Assembly: GCA_032718475.1 (NCBI GenBank)
Contig: JAUCBJ010007922.1
Location: forward strand, 1 to 52,046
Length of the DNA stretch: 52,046 bases
DNA from: Nemertoderma westbladi
Lineage: Eukaryota > Xenacoelomorpha > Nemertodermatida > Nemertodermatidae
Reading direction: 5' to 3'
Under the pieces are notes generated by a model. That model did not search any database, was not told the DNA's origin, and was given only the letters and a program-made list of their open reading frames with translations. Of the stretch, positions 28,001 through 40,330 are shown piece by piece. The stretch's first letter is position 1. The number at the start of each line of letters is the position of its first letter. A program made the translations under genes and the position numbers.

Positions 28001-30008
28001 GAGAAAGGTAATACCAGTGTGTTATACAGACGACAGCGAAAGCCAGGCTTCTCAAGAGGAAGACAGCGGGAAAGACACTGAAAGATCTTACTATGACAAC
28101 AAAGCGCCTAAGGACGTAAGTAAATTCAAGTCTCGAACCAATGACAGGAGAGAACAGGTAAGAAAAACTCCTCCTACGTCTCCTAAGAGAATTCATGTAA
28201 GAAAGCCCGAGGAAAGAACGAGTGTACACAATGTTACCCAAAGTAAGGTAAGTAACATCAAACCAATATGTGTGATGTGCGACGGGCCCAACTGTTTAAG
28301 TGCGTGTGATGAATTCCTAAAGAAATCATTAAAGGATAGACGGGAAGTCATGTGGGATAAGCGGTTGTGTTATAATTGCCTCAGACAAGGACACCAACGG
28401 CGAACCTGTTACTCCGACGCAAGGTGTGCGAAGTGCGGCGCAAAACATCATATCTTGTTGCACACTGAATTCGAACGAAACAGCCCGAGTCAGGTAAGTG
28501 AGACCGAACTACATGTCCAATTCAGTGATGTGAACGACACTGACCAAAGTTCTGAGATGGAAGGATTCTATACCGACGAATTCTCCGACAAAAACGAATC
28601 CTGTTACCTGATAAATACCGCAGTGTATCGAGCACTTACGTATGAAAAGGACACCAACAGCGAGCTCCCCCTAACTACTTCTGACCGACAACCATCTTGG
28701 AAAGCACCAACTTCCAATGTAGGAATCCGAGAATTTCCCGTAGTGCAGTTGAGGGTCCACGGACCTGAAAGGAGTTATATAGTGAACGCCCTCCTTGACT
28801 CTGGTAGCACAGGAACATTCATCGACAAAGAACTAGCCGAAGACATCTTTGCTGGACAACCCAAGTTCCGAACTAAGTTAAACATGTCAGGAATTATGCA
28901 GGTTTGGAAATCTACAGTAATAGCAGATTATTATGTAGGTGCGTTGTCCACCCCCCAGGATGAACTAGGAGAACACAGTATAAGGTCAGTAAAAATGGTG
29001 GCGATAAAGAACTTCGCTACCAGCCAAGTAGAACCTTATAACTGGGATGAGGACGATTTCACCCAGCAGCTTAAGATACATAGATTCAACACAGACTACC
29101 CTGGAGTGCAAATACTCATCGGCCAAAATGCGCATGAGGCGCTTGAGACATTGGAGAAACAGCCTGCTCAACCGCAACCACTACAAGCCTATGCGGGAAG
29201 AACTAGAGTAGGTTGGTACTTTACTGGCCCTTCCCGTAGAACTCTCATGGAAAGGTTACCAAAAGAACGGGTATACCAAGTAAGTGAATGGGAAGCGAAG
29301 AGCAGTGAGGTAGACGACCCAACTGAGGGAACACCATACTCCTCAGATAATGACGATATTAACTCCAATGTAGATCAATGGAGACATTGCCCCGAGACGA
29401 TTAATCTAGCCGACATCGCTTCCAGAGGAGCAACTCCTCAAGAACTGACAGATACTCCAGACTGGTTAGGTGGACCCGACTTCCTAAGTAAAGAAGATGA
29501 ATGGCCTCCCCATCTTACCACGGCTGAGATTAGACAAGCCAAGGGAGCGGAGAAAGTCAAACCTAAAACCCGGACGAGTAAATCAAGGTTATTTAAACCC
29601 GTGATAGATCAGTCTGTACTACACATTGCCAGGGACGATGCTGTGGATCTAAACTCCCCCACCGCGAACCGATCTGTTGTGGAGATCAGAGAGAGAGACT
29701 GGAGATCTGGAACACCAGACGTCTAGCCGGGACTCTCACCTCTCCTGCCGGGAGCGATGGACCACTATAGATCCTGGAATCGGCTTAGTAAGGCCGTCGT
29801 GTATTTGAAGCGATGTTTCTATCGTCACTATTCCAGGATGAAGAGGAAGCCTGGAATTGTATTCGAAACACAACAACTCAATCTCCCAGTTGGTCGTTTA
29901 TGTTTACTGGAGAGAGACAGAGAACTCTCCGGAAACTATGGAAGGCAAGATACTCTTCCCACGACCACCTCCCTAATCCAACAAACATCTAGGGACTCCC
30001 CAACGTAA
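25080..30008 (+). pseudogene. BEL/Pao gag-pol, interrupted by stops and an internal deletion
   Basis: The natural start is the ATG at 25080, as in copy 2. A 15-bp insertion relative to copy 2 brings an in-frame TAA at 25284; the same frame is then open from 25287, and 25395-29726 gives 1443 residues. Contents: a gag region with a coiled, Ala/Glu/Arg-rich repeat at about 26220-26430; a CCHC knuckle (CYNCLRQGHQRRTC) at 28368 and a second Cys/His cluster ending HHILLH; an aspartic protease (LLDSGSTGTFID) at about 28795; then, after about 29340, a jump to a WRHCPETINLADIASRG segment typical of the end of the RNase H region. Reverse transcriptase and most of RNase H are missing. A TAG at 29724 is followed in the same frame by an integrase N-terminus-like stretch (29757-30008). 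It is not autonomous. Confidence 0.8.
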
Positions 30009-31644
30009 CAGCGTCTGGAGTGGGTGTGTGACTATATTATTTTATATTTGTTTTTATTATTTTATATTTATGTATGTATTATTATGTAATTTTATTATAA
30101 TCGTTTTCTTTAATTTTATTTAGTAGAATGTTATTTTAGCGATTATCTAGTAGATTAGTGCAATATATATTCGCGTTTATTACTTAATTACTTATATATT
30201 ATATATTTAGTGCGACGGCGAGAAATAATTCTTTTTCTCTTTCCTTACTGTCCGTATCATATTATAAATACGTGACTACAGTAAGATGAAATGTCCGTAC
30301 TTATTAAAGTACAATAAAGCTCCTACTATATTTAAGTATTATTGGTAAGTAGAGTATTAGGAATGCAAAATTCAGATCCTCGTGTCTCGGCTAAACCAAG
30401 CTCTGGGTAGACCTTGGAAACGACTTGCCTCTTCTCACTGACATTGCTTCTTGCGATATTGCTCTCATACCGTATATTAAATAATACATATAGTAGCGTG
30501 ATGTCCCTTTAACAGTAGCGTAAAACGCAAAATAAATCTGTTAAACCCTTTGACCATCTGTAATTCTAGTCGATTAAGATATCGCGGCACCCACCGATAT
30601 ACATAAAAGACAAAATTCTAGAATCAGTGGTTAACGTCCCCAGACAAGTTCTGGAATAAACCAGTGCCCATCTTAAATATTAATTATTAATATTTATAAA
30701 GTCTGTCAAATTCAGATCCTTTAAAATTCTAGTCAATTAAGATATCGTAGCACTTACCGATACTCTTAAAAAGACAAATTTCCTAGAATCAAGGATCCCA
30801 GTCCCCAGACATGCTCTGGAATAAAATTGTGTCTATTTAATGTTAAATAATAAAATTTACGGGAATAAATTTAAATTCATCTTTTAATGAATTTGATAAA
30901 TTGTCATTTTTATACAATTTATAACATTCCCAAAATTCCCTAAATTAATAGACCATGGGAGCGGAGATTCACCCTATTAAGTGTATTAGTGTGCGAGAAT
31001 CTCCAATATATAGTCAATAGCCGATAAAATTCATAAAATCATGTATAAAGGGGATATTGACAATTAAAGAATTACTATTAAATAGCATCCCAGATCTGTA
31101 TGCATGAGAATTACCCTAATTCTACCGCTAGCTTTCCATAATGTCACCATAGCAACAACCACGCTAGAATTAGAAGTGAGTTAAAAGAACAATAGAAAGC
31201 TTGCCCCATTGAATAGCATAGGGAACAAATAGCACACTGCTAGTATCCAAGGATACATAATAATAACGTGACATTCTGGAAGGCACTTGACTAACGGACA
31301 AATGGCCCGAATGTGTATAATTTGTGACAGTTGTGTGGAATTTGTGCGTTTATAGGTGAATGTTACTACTAAGGTGTGTTTACAGTAGCGAGTCGCAATT
31401 GTGAAAGTAGCCCTAACTCTGCAGCAAGAACCTGAAGTAAATCTAAGCCTTTGGGACGGACAGTGGAGTGACTTGTGCCGGTTATCGTTGTCGTTGTGTA
31501 GCTACGACGTTGGCGAAAACACAGCGACGACGGTACATCGGCGCTGAGGATCTTGCACTGTCCGGGGGCAGAGAGGGGTAGGCAGCGACGCCCGCTAGCC
31601 TAAATATAAACTCATTATAATATTGATAAACTCATATAGCAGAT
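30009..31644 (+). other. AT-rich non-coding stretch with a two-unit repeat
   Basis: No supported gene. ATTCTAGTCGATTAAGATATCG near 30563 recurs as ATTCTAGTCAATTAAGATATCG near 30728, followed in both by CCCCAGACA.G.TCTGGAATAAA; the unit is about 165 bp. An AATAAA signal lies near 30310. This may be the remaining 3' part of BEL copy 1 or the 5' region of the ORFs that follow. Confidence 0.5.
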
Positions 31645-32043
31645 ATGACTGAGTTGATAGAAGATGATCTTGGTATCAGGGAGCGATATACTCTACCTTT
31701 ACAAGCGTTTGTTGATAGCTTGATACGCGGCGACGCTGGTCCAACTACTACGGAGGACGATGGTCGTTATATCGAACCGCCAATGTCCCAGGAGCAACTT
31801 ACGCGTGAATTGGACTATAGAAAATTCACCGCTCGCTATACGCATCGTAATGGTACGTATATGGACTTCTTAACTACCGGCCATCCTATCGATTTACACG
31901 ATACGGACGATGTAGACACCGAAAGGGAAATGGTTTTATTTAAATATCATACCCAGCGGAGTCGGAACGATAAACCGAGAATAGAACACGAGAATTCTAT
32001 TCGAAACCGACTCGAAAGATGGAATGTGGAAGAAGGTTTGTAA
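31645..32043 (+). CDS. Hypothetical 132-residue protein
   Basis: The ORF starts MTELIEDDLGIRERYTLP after an AT-rich leader with a GC-rich stretch upstream (31440-31600) and ends at 32043. It is acidic, without a signal peptide, membrane segment or recognised motif. It lies between BEL copy 1 and the zinc-knuckle ORF and could be part of the same unidentified element. Codon use looks protein-like, but no homology is known to me. Confidence 0.45.
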   Translation: MTELIEDDLGIRERYTLPLQAFVDSLIRGDAGPTTTEDDGRYIEPPMSQEQLTRELDYRKFTARYTHRNGTYMDFLTTGHPIDLHDTDDVDTEREMVLFKYHTQRSRNDKPRIEHENSIRNRLERWNVEEGL

Positions 32044-32830
32044 AGACAAGTAGAGGAGGACCACTGGAGAAAAGACATACGTTGATGTCCAGGGTCCATA
32101 ATGTGAATAATTTTCCCCGGGGCACGGGTGCTCGCGGGCGGTCTCCTTCGGGAGGCTGTAATTTTCTCTTATTTCATCGTCTTCCTGTAATTATTGTGAT
32201 CAGTGTCGCAATTAAAGAGCAAGAATAAATGGTGACATAACGGAAAACAAGTCCATCGTGGTATCTTACAGATACTACCATATATCCTTCCTCCTCTTTA
32301 CTACCATTATCCCTCTATACATCGCTATTGAAAATACAACATATTTCGTCCCACCTTCTCTTCCCAACGCGCTCGGAGCTTTGGGAGACGATCGACCAAT
32401 CCTAGTGGTATCGTGGTATGGAACATACCACTTACTACTAAACCTCCTCATCCCTTACTATTGATCTGGATGCTCATATTGGTGTCCGCACCTCCTGTCC
32501 ATGTCACATTCTGTTGATATTTATGATATCAACTTCCACCCTCTCGTTGTTGATTAGAAAATCAACCATCAATAATTTCCTTAAGTCCACAACCGTGATA
32601 CAAGGACTGAAAGGACACGCGGATAGTTTGTGAACAACTGGTACCATTATGTGTCATAAATCTGGTTGTTCACCTCCCTTAATAATTGGGGATAAATTCA
32701 TTTGGAGATAGTCATCGAATGATACAATCCTCCTACTGAGATCGTATTTCGGAATATTTCAGAATGCGATATAGGTTTTCCTCTGCTCTACCATCACTAT
32801 CGGAAAACATGTTAGGCATACAACGGGAAC
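32044..32830 (+). other. Spacer between two unidentified ORFs
   Basis: CT-rich sequence, several short frames (32258-32464, 32019-32228) without family features. Words such as GGTGTCCGCACCTCCTG and repeated imperfect inverted repeats (TTGTGAACAACTGG.../...TGGTTGTTCACC near 32630-32670; ATATTTATGATATCAA near 32515) suggest structured RNA or decayed DNA. Nothing more is supported. Confidence 0.35.
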
Positions 32831-34517
32831 ATGGAGAACATTCCATACCCTTTCGTCGATACTCAGCTGATTGCTCCCTGGGCAGAAAGCCGAGGTTTCT
32901 TCCGCACTATGTATGCCAATACACCCAGCGGCATTACTATATGGAGATCATTATTCTCGATTATACTTTGACGGACCATTGACCGCACCTGGCGCCGTGT
33001 ATAGCTTTATGAGTGTTCCACTTCGTCCCTCCTTAGCTATATACACGATCTTTGAAAACGCCGCACTTGCCGGTTGGCTAGCCGATGTGTGCAGTCGTAC
33101 CATACGCGCCCATCCCTTAATACTTGGAACCAAACTCGCCAAGCTAGATGAACACAATAAATTCATCCGCTTCGAATGTTTCAGGCGCTTTCTGACTCCG
33201 TTCCGTAACGTTGATAGTCAGTTCAAGGACCGCGCTCTGACCAAACTCAGCCTAAGAGACTCAGCTGCGGAGAAGTTAAACAGCGCGGGATTCGCCCTTT
33301 TCAAGGACGTTTGTATACAGAACTTACATTCATCTGTTATACAAAGACCTCGAATACCCACGGGTTATTCTGTCGTGGAAGTTCAGACAGTGGGTTCGCT
33401 TGCGGAGACAGCCGCACCTATCTCAGCTATGCAATTGGAGGACGAACCAATATGCTTAGAATCTGAGGAGATTCAGCCTACAGCGCCCCGGAGCAGCGAT
33501 AACGACTACGTTTTGGAATGGTATCAAGGTCCACAATGTCTCACCGCATACGATTATCGGCACGCCAACTATGTTTCTCGAAAACGTTGCCGATTATGCG
33601 CATCGAGAGATCATTTCACCCCTATGGACTCAGACGTACCCTGCTCCTATTTCCACGAACAACCGATGATGGAGATCTATTGTGCGTATTGCAGACTTAA
33701 TAACTCGCACATTTTTGCAGTCTGCCCCCAATTTATGACTCAATGCCACCACTGTCAACTTAAAGGACATGCCAGTTTTAATTGCCCTTTTAACCGCGAT
33801 TTGGAAAGCGTAGATGAGATGATTACCCTGCGCTACATCCGAGCTTGGGAAGCGAACGCGGATTTACATTGTGAGTCACGCCATCGCTATTACCCTGGAC
33901 GCGCCTACGAGGGAGTTTACGCGTTCCATCCTTATCTATTCGCGTCTGTTGAACAAAAAACACGCACACCGAGTTACGAACTAATGAAGCCTGTTGGTGA
34001 GTGTATTTCCACCAAATTTGTTCGAAAATATCTCAGGAACGTCAATCCTAACGATATTAATTCATACCATTTGATCAATTTCATCCATCAAGACCCTGAG
34101 TATGGCGATTTATTTATCAACTCGCACCCTGAGTTACAGGAAGTATCTCGATGACCCTACGAATATCGAGCCAGAGAACTCGAGCTGGAAAGAACCATTA
34201 AACCGAGGAAGTTTCTCACCACTCACGGACCACCTACCGCTATTGTCCAGACGACCCGTCAGGGACCAGTAGGAGCTGCTGTCCTAAGACGCGCCCTAAA
34301 GGCCGTTAGACCTCGCTCCACTGAAGTTGATATCGATCAACCAGGTACCTCGACTGGCGGATACACCGATCGTAATCCTAAACCTTCTGATGCATTGTAT
34401 TGCACCCTTCACCCAGGAGTTACAGCCCTCCTAGTAAAGTGGCTCGCCCCAAAGAGAAAAGGACTCTTGCTAGCCTCAAAAAAACTGCGTAAACGCCGTC
34501 CGCGTAAGAAAGACTAA
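32831..34517 (+). pseudogene. Gag-like zinc-knuckle protein of unknown element, frame broken
   Basis: A probable start is the ATG at 32831 (MENIPYPFVDTQL). That frame gives way near 32930-32945 to the frame open from 32871 to 34151. An in-frame TGA at 34152 is followed by 120 more open codons, ending at 34517 with a Lys/Arg-rich tail (KKLRKRRPRKKD). The middle has three Cys clusters near 33590-33790; the last two are knuckle-like, CAYCRLNNSHIFAVC (C-x2-C-x5-H-x4-C) and CHHCQLKGHASFNC (C-x2-C-x4-H-x4-C). This points to a nucleocapsid-like, RNA-binding role such as a retroelement gag or a gene derived from one. The family is not recognised. A sequencing error at the frame change cannot be excluded. 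Confidence 0.5.
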
Positions 34518-37374
34518 CTGTTTAGAGTATTTTTATATTTTAGAAACTGTGATTTTTTATATTTTATAGAATTAAATCCCATTTTCTGGGAGCGGTGTAA
34601 AAGCTTTTGCGGAATTAGCTGGTTATTTTCCCCGCAAAGTACTCTGTAGTTGGTTTAACGGACATAAAAAGCCGTTTCCTTACTGTACCGGTGTTTTAGT
34701 GGACATAAAAAGCCATTTCTTCTGTATGTGTACTTAGCGGACATAACTAGCAATTTTATGTCGCAATACGCTAAAATCCTCTTGACACAGTGTAGTTACT
34801 ATGACGACAGCTAACAGCTGATATGTACACGTGTAGCTTTTTCTTTGTTCCTTTGTTCGGTTAACCAATCAGAGCGATTCTCCTGTTATTTGTACAGAAA
34901 CCTCCGGGAAATCGCGCAATGCATTATGGGTCAATGTTTACCTTTTTTCCTGATGCCAGAAGACCGGCTTTGGAATTTCTGTGTTTTCAGGCTTTAGCCA
35001 AACATTAGTAGGCTTGATCATAGAAACGTATATCTGTTATCAAACTAATCACAATCGAGTCCAGTCAGTGTGTCAAATCATATTGTCAATTTAAAAGCTT
35101 TTGCGGGATATAACTGGCCCTTTTCTCCGCAATGTACTGTGTAAGGTGTTTTTAGTGGACATAACTAGCGATTTACCCGCTGTGTCTGCATGTGTGCTTT
35201 AGCGGACATAAAAAGCCAGTTTTCCCACAATGCGCTCAAATACTCTAAACTACCTAACTCAAATGACGCAATCTACCAACCGATTTGCTGTACGCCTATA
35301 GGCTCTTTGTTCTGTTCGATCAACCAATCAGAACAATGATCCACCAATCAGAGCGATTTCGCCTTGTGTTGAATATGGGCTGCAAAAACCCGAATAGTTC
35401 GGCATTTAGACATTCGTGGAACCTACAGAATCTGGAACTCGGCCAATGAGAGCTGTTTCTCTTTGTGTTGAAAGATACCTACAACAGCCCAGAGGGATCA
35501 GTTGTGTTGGTTTTCCCGAGCCTAGAAGACCGGCTTTGGAATCTCTGTGTTTTCAGGCTTTAGCCCTACATTAGTAGAATTAATTATAGAACGTATATCT
35601 GTTATCTTAACTTATCATACCATAACATAACATATCATAACCATTCATACCTTAACATTTGTACTGCTATTTACTGTCGGTTATTCATTATATCAGTTGA
35701 TGGAATATTATTATATTGGATAATATCGATAAATTAATCATAAAACCCTCAATCTTCTTGATATACTGAAGGTAAGAGAGACCGGTTACATATAACGATT
35801 GCGACTTACATTAAAGTGGTTCTGAAGTGAATCTAATGCTATTTCATAGGCACTACATGTATTGGTTGTTGTTCTCTTTATATGTGACTAAAATTAGTGA
35901 AGGTCGGCAGATCGGTGTGCAGCATTGTGCAGTATTGTGTATGATTCTGACTGATAACAAAGCATCTCCTAAAGAATGTGCCATATACGTGAATCCATAG
36001 CCATCCCGTTGTGTCTAGTTTAAGTCATAACTCTGTTTACATATTTAGAGCGCCACGTCCTAAAGGAACTGTTAATATTTCCCGAAAGTGAATAATATTT
36101 GTCAGAGATTATATATTACGATCAGTCGAATAATACAGTAGGCCTACACCGCAAGAAGGTTAGGCTTCCGAATCCAGTCTCCCGGGTATATCCAGCGGGT
36201 GAATGGTCGCGCATAGACTGGCTTCGGCTAATGTAGTGTATCAAATACTCGTCATAGGCTAAAGTCGATTTATTATCTAGAAGACATCCAAATTTGGCAG
36301 GTTAAACTGCTAAAGGTCTAAAAGCGCGAACAATAACAGATATTGCTTCTGTATTGCAGTAGGCAATAAAGCTGAAGTACCGGTCAGCCGGTACCTAGTA
36401 GGCCTGACTACCTAACTACCTGGTACTTATAGCAGTACAGGTACAGCAGTATTATTCGATTTTGATAATTATATACCGGTAGGCCTTAATAATTAATCAG
36501 GGACTGCAGCCCTGGTTTTTTATTGAGATTTTACTTATTTCTGTCAGGTTTTATTTATTTGTAGGTTAATATTGAGCAGAAGACGTGTAAGCCTGCTCAG
36601 ATTGTACAGATAATTTGTAGGCTGGACTGTTGTCTGACTGTTGTTAAGTCTGAAGGGACTGTAGTGTGTGTAGAGCGTATGTCCGAAAAAGTACTAGTTA
36701 GGAAAGTAGGGGCTTCCAGTGCTGTGAGGTAAACCCCCTCGAAAGAATAAGTCGTACTACTCGGTTAGAACGCATACTAACTAACCATTTCGGAGTCTGC
36801 ATATACTGTAGTTTATTTAGGCTTGATAGTAGTCTGCACTTGGTCTGTACTTTGTTTGTGTAGTCTGTACGGGTAGCGTAATATTTCTTATTTAGATAAT
36901 TTGTAGGCTGGATTGTTGTCTGGCTGTTGTTAGGTCTGAAGAGATTGTGGTGTGTGTAGAGTGTATGTCCGATAAAGTGCCAGTTGGGAACGTAGGGGCT
37001 TCCAGTGCTGTGAGGTAAACCCCCTCGAAAGAATAAGTCGTCCTACTCGGTTAGAACGCATACTAACTAACCATTTTGGAGTCTGCATATACCGTAGTTT
37101 GTTTGGGCTTGATAGTAGTCTGTCAGTATTTGGTCTGCATTTTGTTTGAGTAGTCTGTACGCGTAGCGTAATATTTATTATTCAGAGTTTATGCGATTAT
37201 TCGCAACATTCATATCCCCAAGTTTATTCCTACAGTAATTGTGCTTGTTATATATACCGTTATAGTTAAATTAACCCCGGTACTACATCAGGGCTGCTAG
37301 GCGTAGGTAAAGACTGGTGATTTTGTGCCCCGGTCACTCCAGCAGATACCGTGGTTCTTTTAGCTGTTCAAGTA

Positions 37375-38070
37375 CAGTACAGGCCACCAGAAAAAGCAGA
37401 TTTCATCCAATGTTATCACATGTGAACACATTTGTTCAAGTCATCTGATTGGCAGGTTATGGCGAGTTATCTAGCTAACTTGCTGGGACCGACAAAGGCT
37501 TAGTGTGCAGTGCGCCTGTATGTCTGATATCAGGTAGATGAGAGAGCCCACAGGGCGTAACATTGCAGACATGGGCTGTATTCCTGTATTGGTAGAGAGA
37601 GAACTACATACAAGACCACATGGAGGTTCATGGAGTGTATGGGAGTGGATGGGTATATGGATGAACGAGCCTAGACATTGAATAATTAATTTAGTGCAGG
37701 GAGATGTCGCGCCATTAGTCTGACACCGAGAGGGCACAGAGAAACACCAGAAGATGGCTTAACATCACTAACTATAGGCCTGCCTACTAGACACTATTAA
37801 CCGCACACTATAAAGGTAAACAAAATCCTTATCGCATTTCCAGCTGCAGTGAGTGACAGTTTGCGGCAAACTACAGAGAGTATCCAGATTACTAAGCGTT
37901 TCAAAAGTATTCAATTGTATCCTTTGGCGAAAAAATTTTGGTTGTTGCCAATTCAATTATGTTCAATTATGTTCAATTGTCCCGTTCAACAACATTAAAT
38001 TACACTGGTACACATTTGATAAAATGTGTTCACAATTGTACAAATCTGCGTTTTCTGGTGGCCTGTACTG
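37375..38070. mobile_element. Tc1/mariner-like non-autonomous element, 696 bp, TA target
   Basis: It is absent from the matching site in copy 1 (near 23930). Ends are inverted: CAGTACAGGCCACCAGAAAA at 37375 and TTTTCTGGTGGCCTGTACTG at 38051-38070, continuing with GCAGATTT on both sides. It is flanked by TA (37373-37374 and 38071-38072), the target duplicated by Tc1/mariner transposases. No transposase is encoded; the short frames inside are shadows. Confidence 0.88.
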
Positions 38071-39223
38071 TATTTTAACTACTGATTATTGGTTATATGA
38101 GTACTTGTACCTAATTTAGGGTTTAGTGTACAGTGCTTTCCGAAGGTAATTAGTGTGTAGGCAGTATATTTGTGTTGTAAAGTGGTTAATAGGCACGTTG
38201 GTTCTGGTAGACCGCGGTAATTAACTTCTAGGTAGGAACACTCTGTGATACATAATGTAGTACTTATAGCGATACGGCTATAAGTCGTCGGACGGTGGTA
38301 TTTTTCCTATCTGGACAACGCAGTATATTTACTACTACTTATTATTTTCAAATACCGTAGTACCCTGTCCGTTGTAATAACCAGATAATCTAACCCTTTG
38401 TTAGGCTGGTTTGTAGACTTCTTGTAAAATTACCCTAAAAAATTCGTACGTGTAATTTTTGTGTTTATTTAGAGATTGTAATCTCACCCCGAATTGTACG
38501 TAATTTGTAGTATTAAGTAACTTAGGTAAATTAGAATTATTTGTTTTAGTGTCCAACAAGTAGCACTTCACTGAGAGCGCACAGCTTCTGTGTAGTGACT
38601 CTTTCCCAGAAATAATAACATTTATTTCAAATATTGACAAAACCCATTAAAATGGGTATATATATTATAAATCAACTCAAACCGATTTATAAAATAGTAG
38701 GCCTGCCATACAACAATTAGGTCTCAATATCAGTTGGACTACTGCTTAAATAACGGTAATAAAGTAAGTTAAAGTAACCAAGTAACCCTTAAAAATTCAG
38801 AAATTCAATTATTCTAAAATTAATTGACATACCGGTATTTACAATAGGCTTATTATATTTATTTTTATAAATTTAGGCTGAAATTATACCGGTATTCTGT
38901 AATTAATTATAGTCCATAATTATACTTATATATACTATAAGTGTAAGCTGTATACAGGTATTCATGATAGGCCTATTATATATTTATATATATTTGTGCT
39001 GAAATTACATACCGGTATTCTGTGACAAATCTAGTATGTAATAATACTTATATATATACTATAAGCATACCGGTATTCTAATATATTATATATATATATC
39101 ACGTTACACTGAGTAACAGTATCGGTAATTAATTATTAGAATTACTAGGCTAACGGTGACACTGAATTACTAGACTTGCTTAAACTGTAATATAGCAGTA
39201 GGCATTCAACTGTACAAACAAAC

Positions 39224-40325
39224 ATGTCTGACACAAAGCAAAACCTGTCAGACAGTCTCCTAGATACAACCATCTGTGACCCAGACAGGAGTGTGGAACG
39301 TGTGAGACCGAAGTTCAACTCACCTCCTACTGTAAGAAAGATCATCCCTCCAGTAGTAGTATCAGACCCTAGGCTAGTCCAACACCGTAGGTCTATCATA
39401 GGCACTCGAGCTCAAGAAGCAGCGGAACAGCAGCAACACTCGAGCCGAGAACTTATTTCTCAGCGGCCCGACAGCTCCAGTAGTGAGGATACTGTAGAGC
39501 TGACACCCGAGCACGGAGCAAAGATGACAGATGCGGTTTATTCGGATCCCCTTCTCATCCTTCCTGCAGCCGTACTCACTAGGGTATTGATTGCAGTGGA
39601 GGAACACCAGATTGATTGGGTGAGAAGTAAGCGATCGACTAAGGATAGTTATGTGGGATACACAAGGGAAGAACTGAAGTCTATTGTTGAGTCGCAATGG
39701 AACTTCCCCGGACCCGGACTCCCGTTTGACTTATTGGAAGCTGCCTGGGAAGACATTCACATGATGGGAGTAACAAAGGAAACCATCGATCCAGCTGTGT
39801 GGAAGAGGTCCGCAGCAGGATACGTACAGGGATTCTTCAGCTCTTTGGAGAGATTAGAGGAACAACTGTTTCGACAACCCCAAGGACCTCAAGAGCAGGG
39901 AGAGCCGCTTTATCAAGTTCGAGAATGAATTCTAAGAATCAGACTAATCTTATCGGCCTTTGAGGAGGCTTCGAAAAGAAGACAAGACACGTCGTTGCAA
40001 GTTGCCGTAAAGACTTGGTTTCAGCGAGTGAGTCTCAAAGTTCAAGGAACTGCCCAGTGGAAATCTCAGCTGGTTGAGCGCTCAACCCATGGAGAATCAA
40101 CAGACGCTACCTTTTCCCAAGTGGAAAGCAAAGCGACAGCAGAGAAACCGCATAAGAGGGATGCTATTGACATCTATCTGTCAGACTATCAACGCTTTGT
40201 AGGTGATGAAGAGTTGAGGAGAAGGCTAGATGGACTTAGCCCTAATAGTGAAGGAGCCAAGCTTGTGTTGGATGCAATCGATGCGGATATGAGAGCTGCG
40301 AACCAAGCTAAATTTGATGAACGCC
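39224..40325 (+). pseudogene. BEL/Pao gag fragment (copy 2)
   Basis: Starts with ATG at 39224 (MSDTKQNLSDSLLDTTICDP) and lacks the 15-bp insertion of copy 1, so it shows the natural gag start. A TGA at 39926-39928 replaces an Arg codon (AGA in copy 1). The same frame then continues to 40325, where element 2 interrupts it. It encodes the N-terminal gag region only and is inactive. Confidence 0.85.
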
Positions 40326-40330
40326 AGTAG

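Larger units (their letters stand above)
21652..30008 (+). mobile_element. BEL/Pao-type LTR retrotransposon, copy 1 (damaged)
   Basis: Sequence homology with copy 2 (34596-40325) starts exactly at TGTAAAAGCTTTTGCGG in both copies, as expected for the left edge of an LTR. About 3.4 kb of LTR plus leader (with internal repeats) precede gag. The gag-pol frame carries BEL-type zinc knuckles, an aspartic protease and, after an internal deletion, the RNase H/integrase junction. The inner LTR edge and a primer binding site could not be fixed. A matching 3' LTR was not found unless the start of copy 2 serves as one (see findings). Confidence 0.75.
34596..40325 (+). mobile_element. BEL/Pao-type element copy 2 (LTR, leader, gag), cut by element 2
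   Basis: Closely similar to 21652-26215 over nearly all its length. It differs by an extra diverged copy of the first about 500 bases (from about 35090), by the insertion at 37375-38070 and by small changes. The purine-rich CTGGGAGCGG directly before TGTAAAAGC (34586-34595) looks like a polypurine tract, as would stand before a 3' LTR. Homology to copy 1 ends abruptly at 40325, within gag. Confidence 0.8.

Noticed and set aside
37471-38119. Short ORFs in and next to the 696-bp TA-flanked element
   Set aside because: No transposase motif; they cross the inverted end or lie antisense, so they are chance frames.
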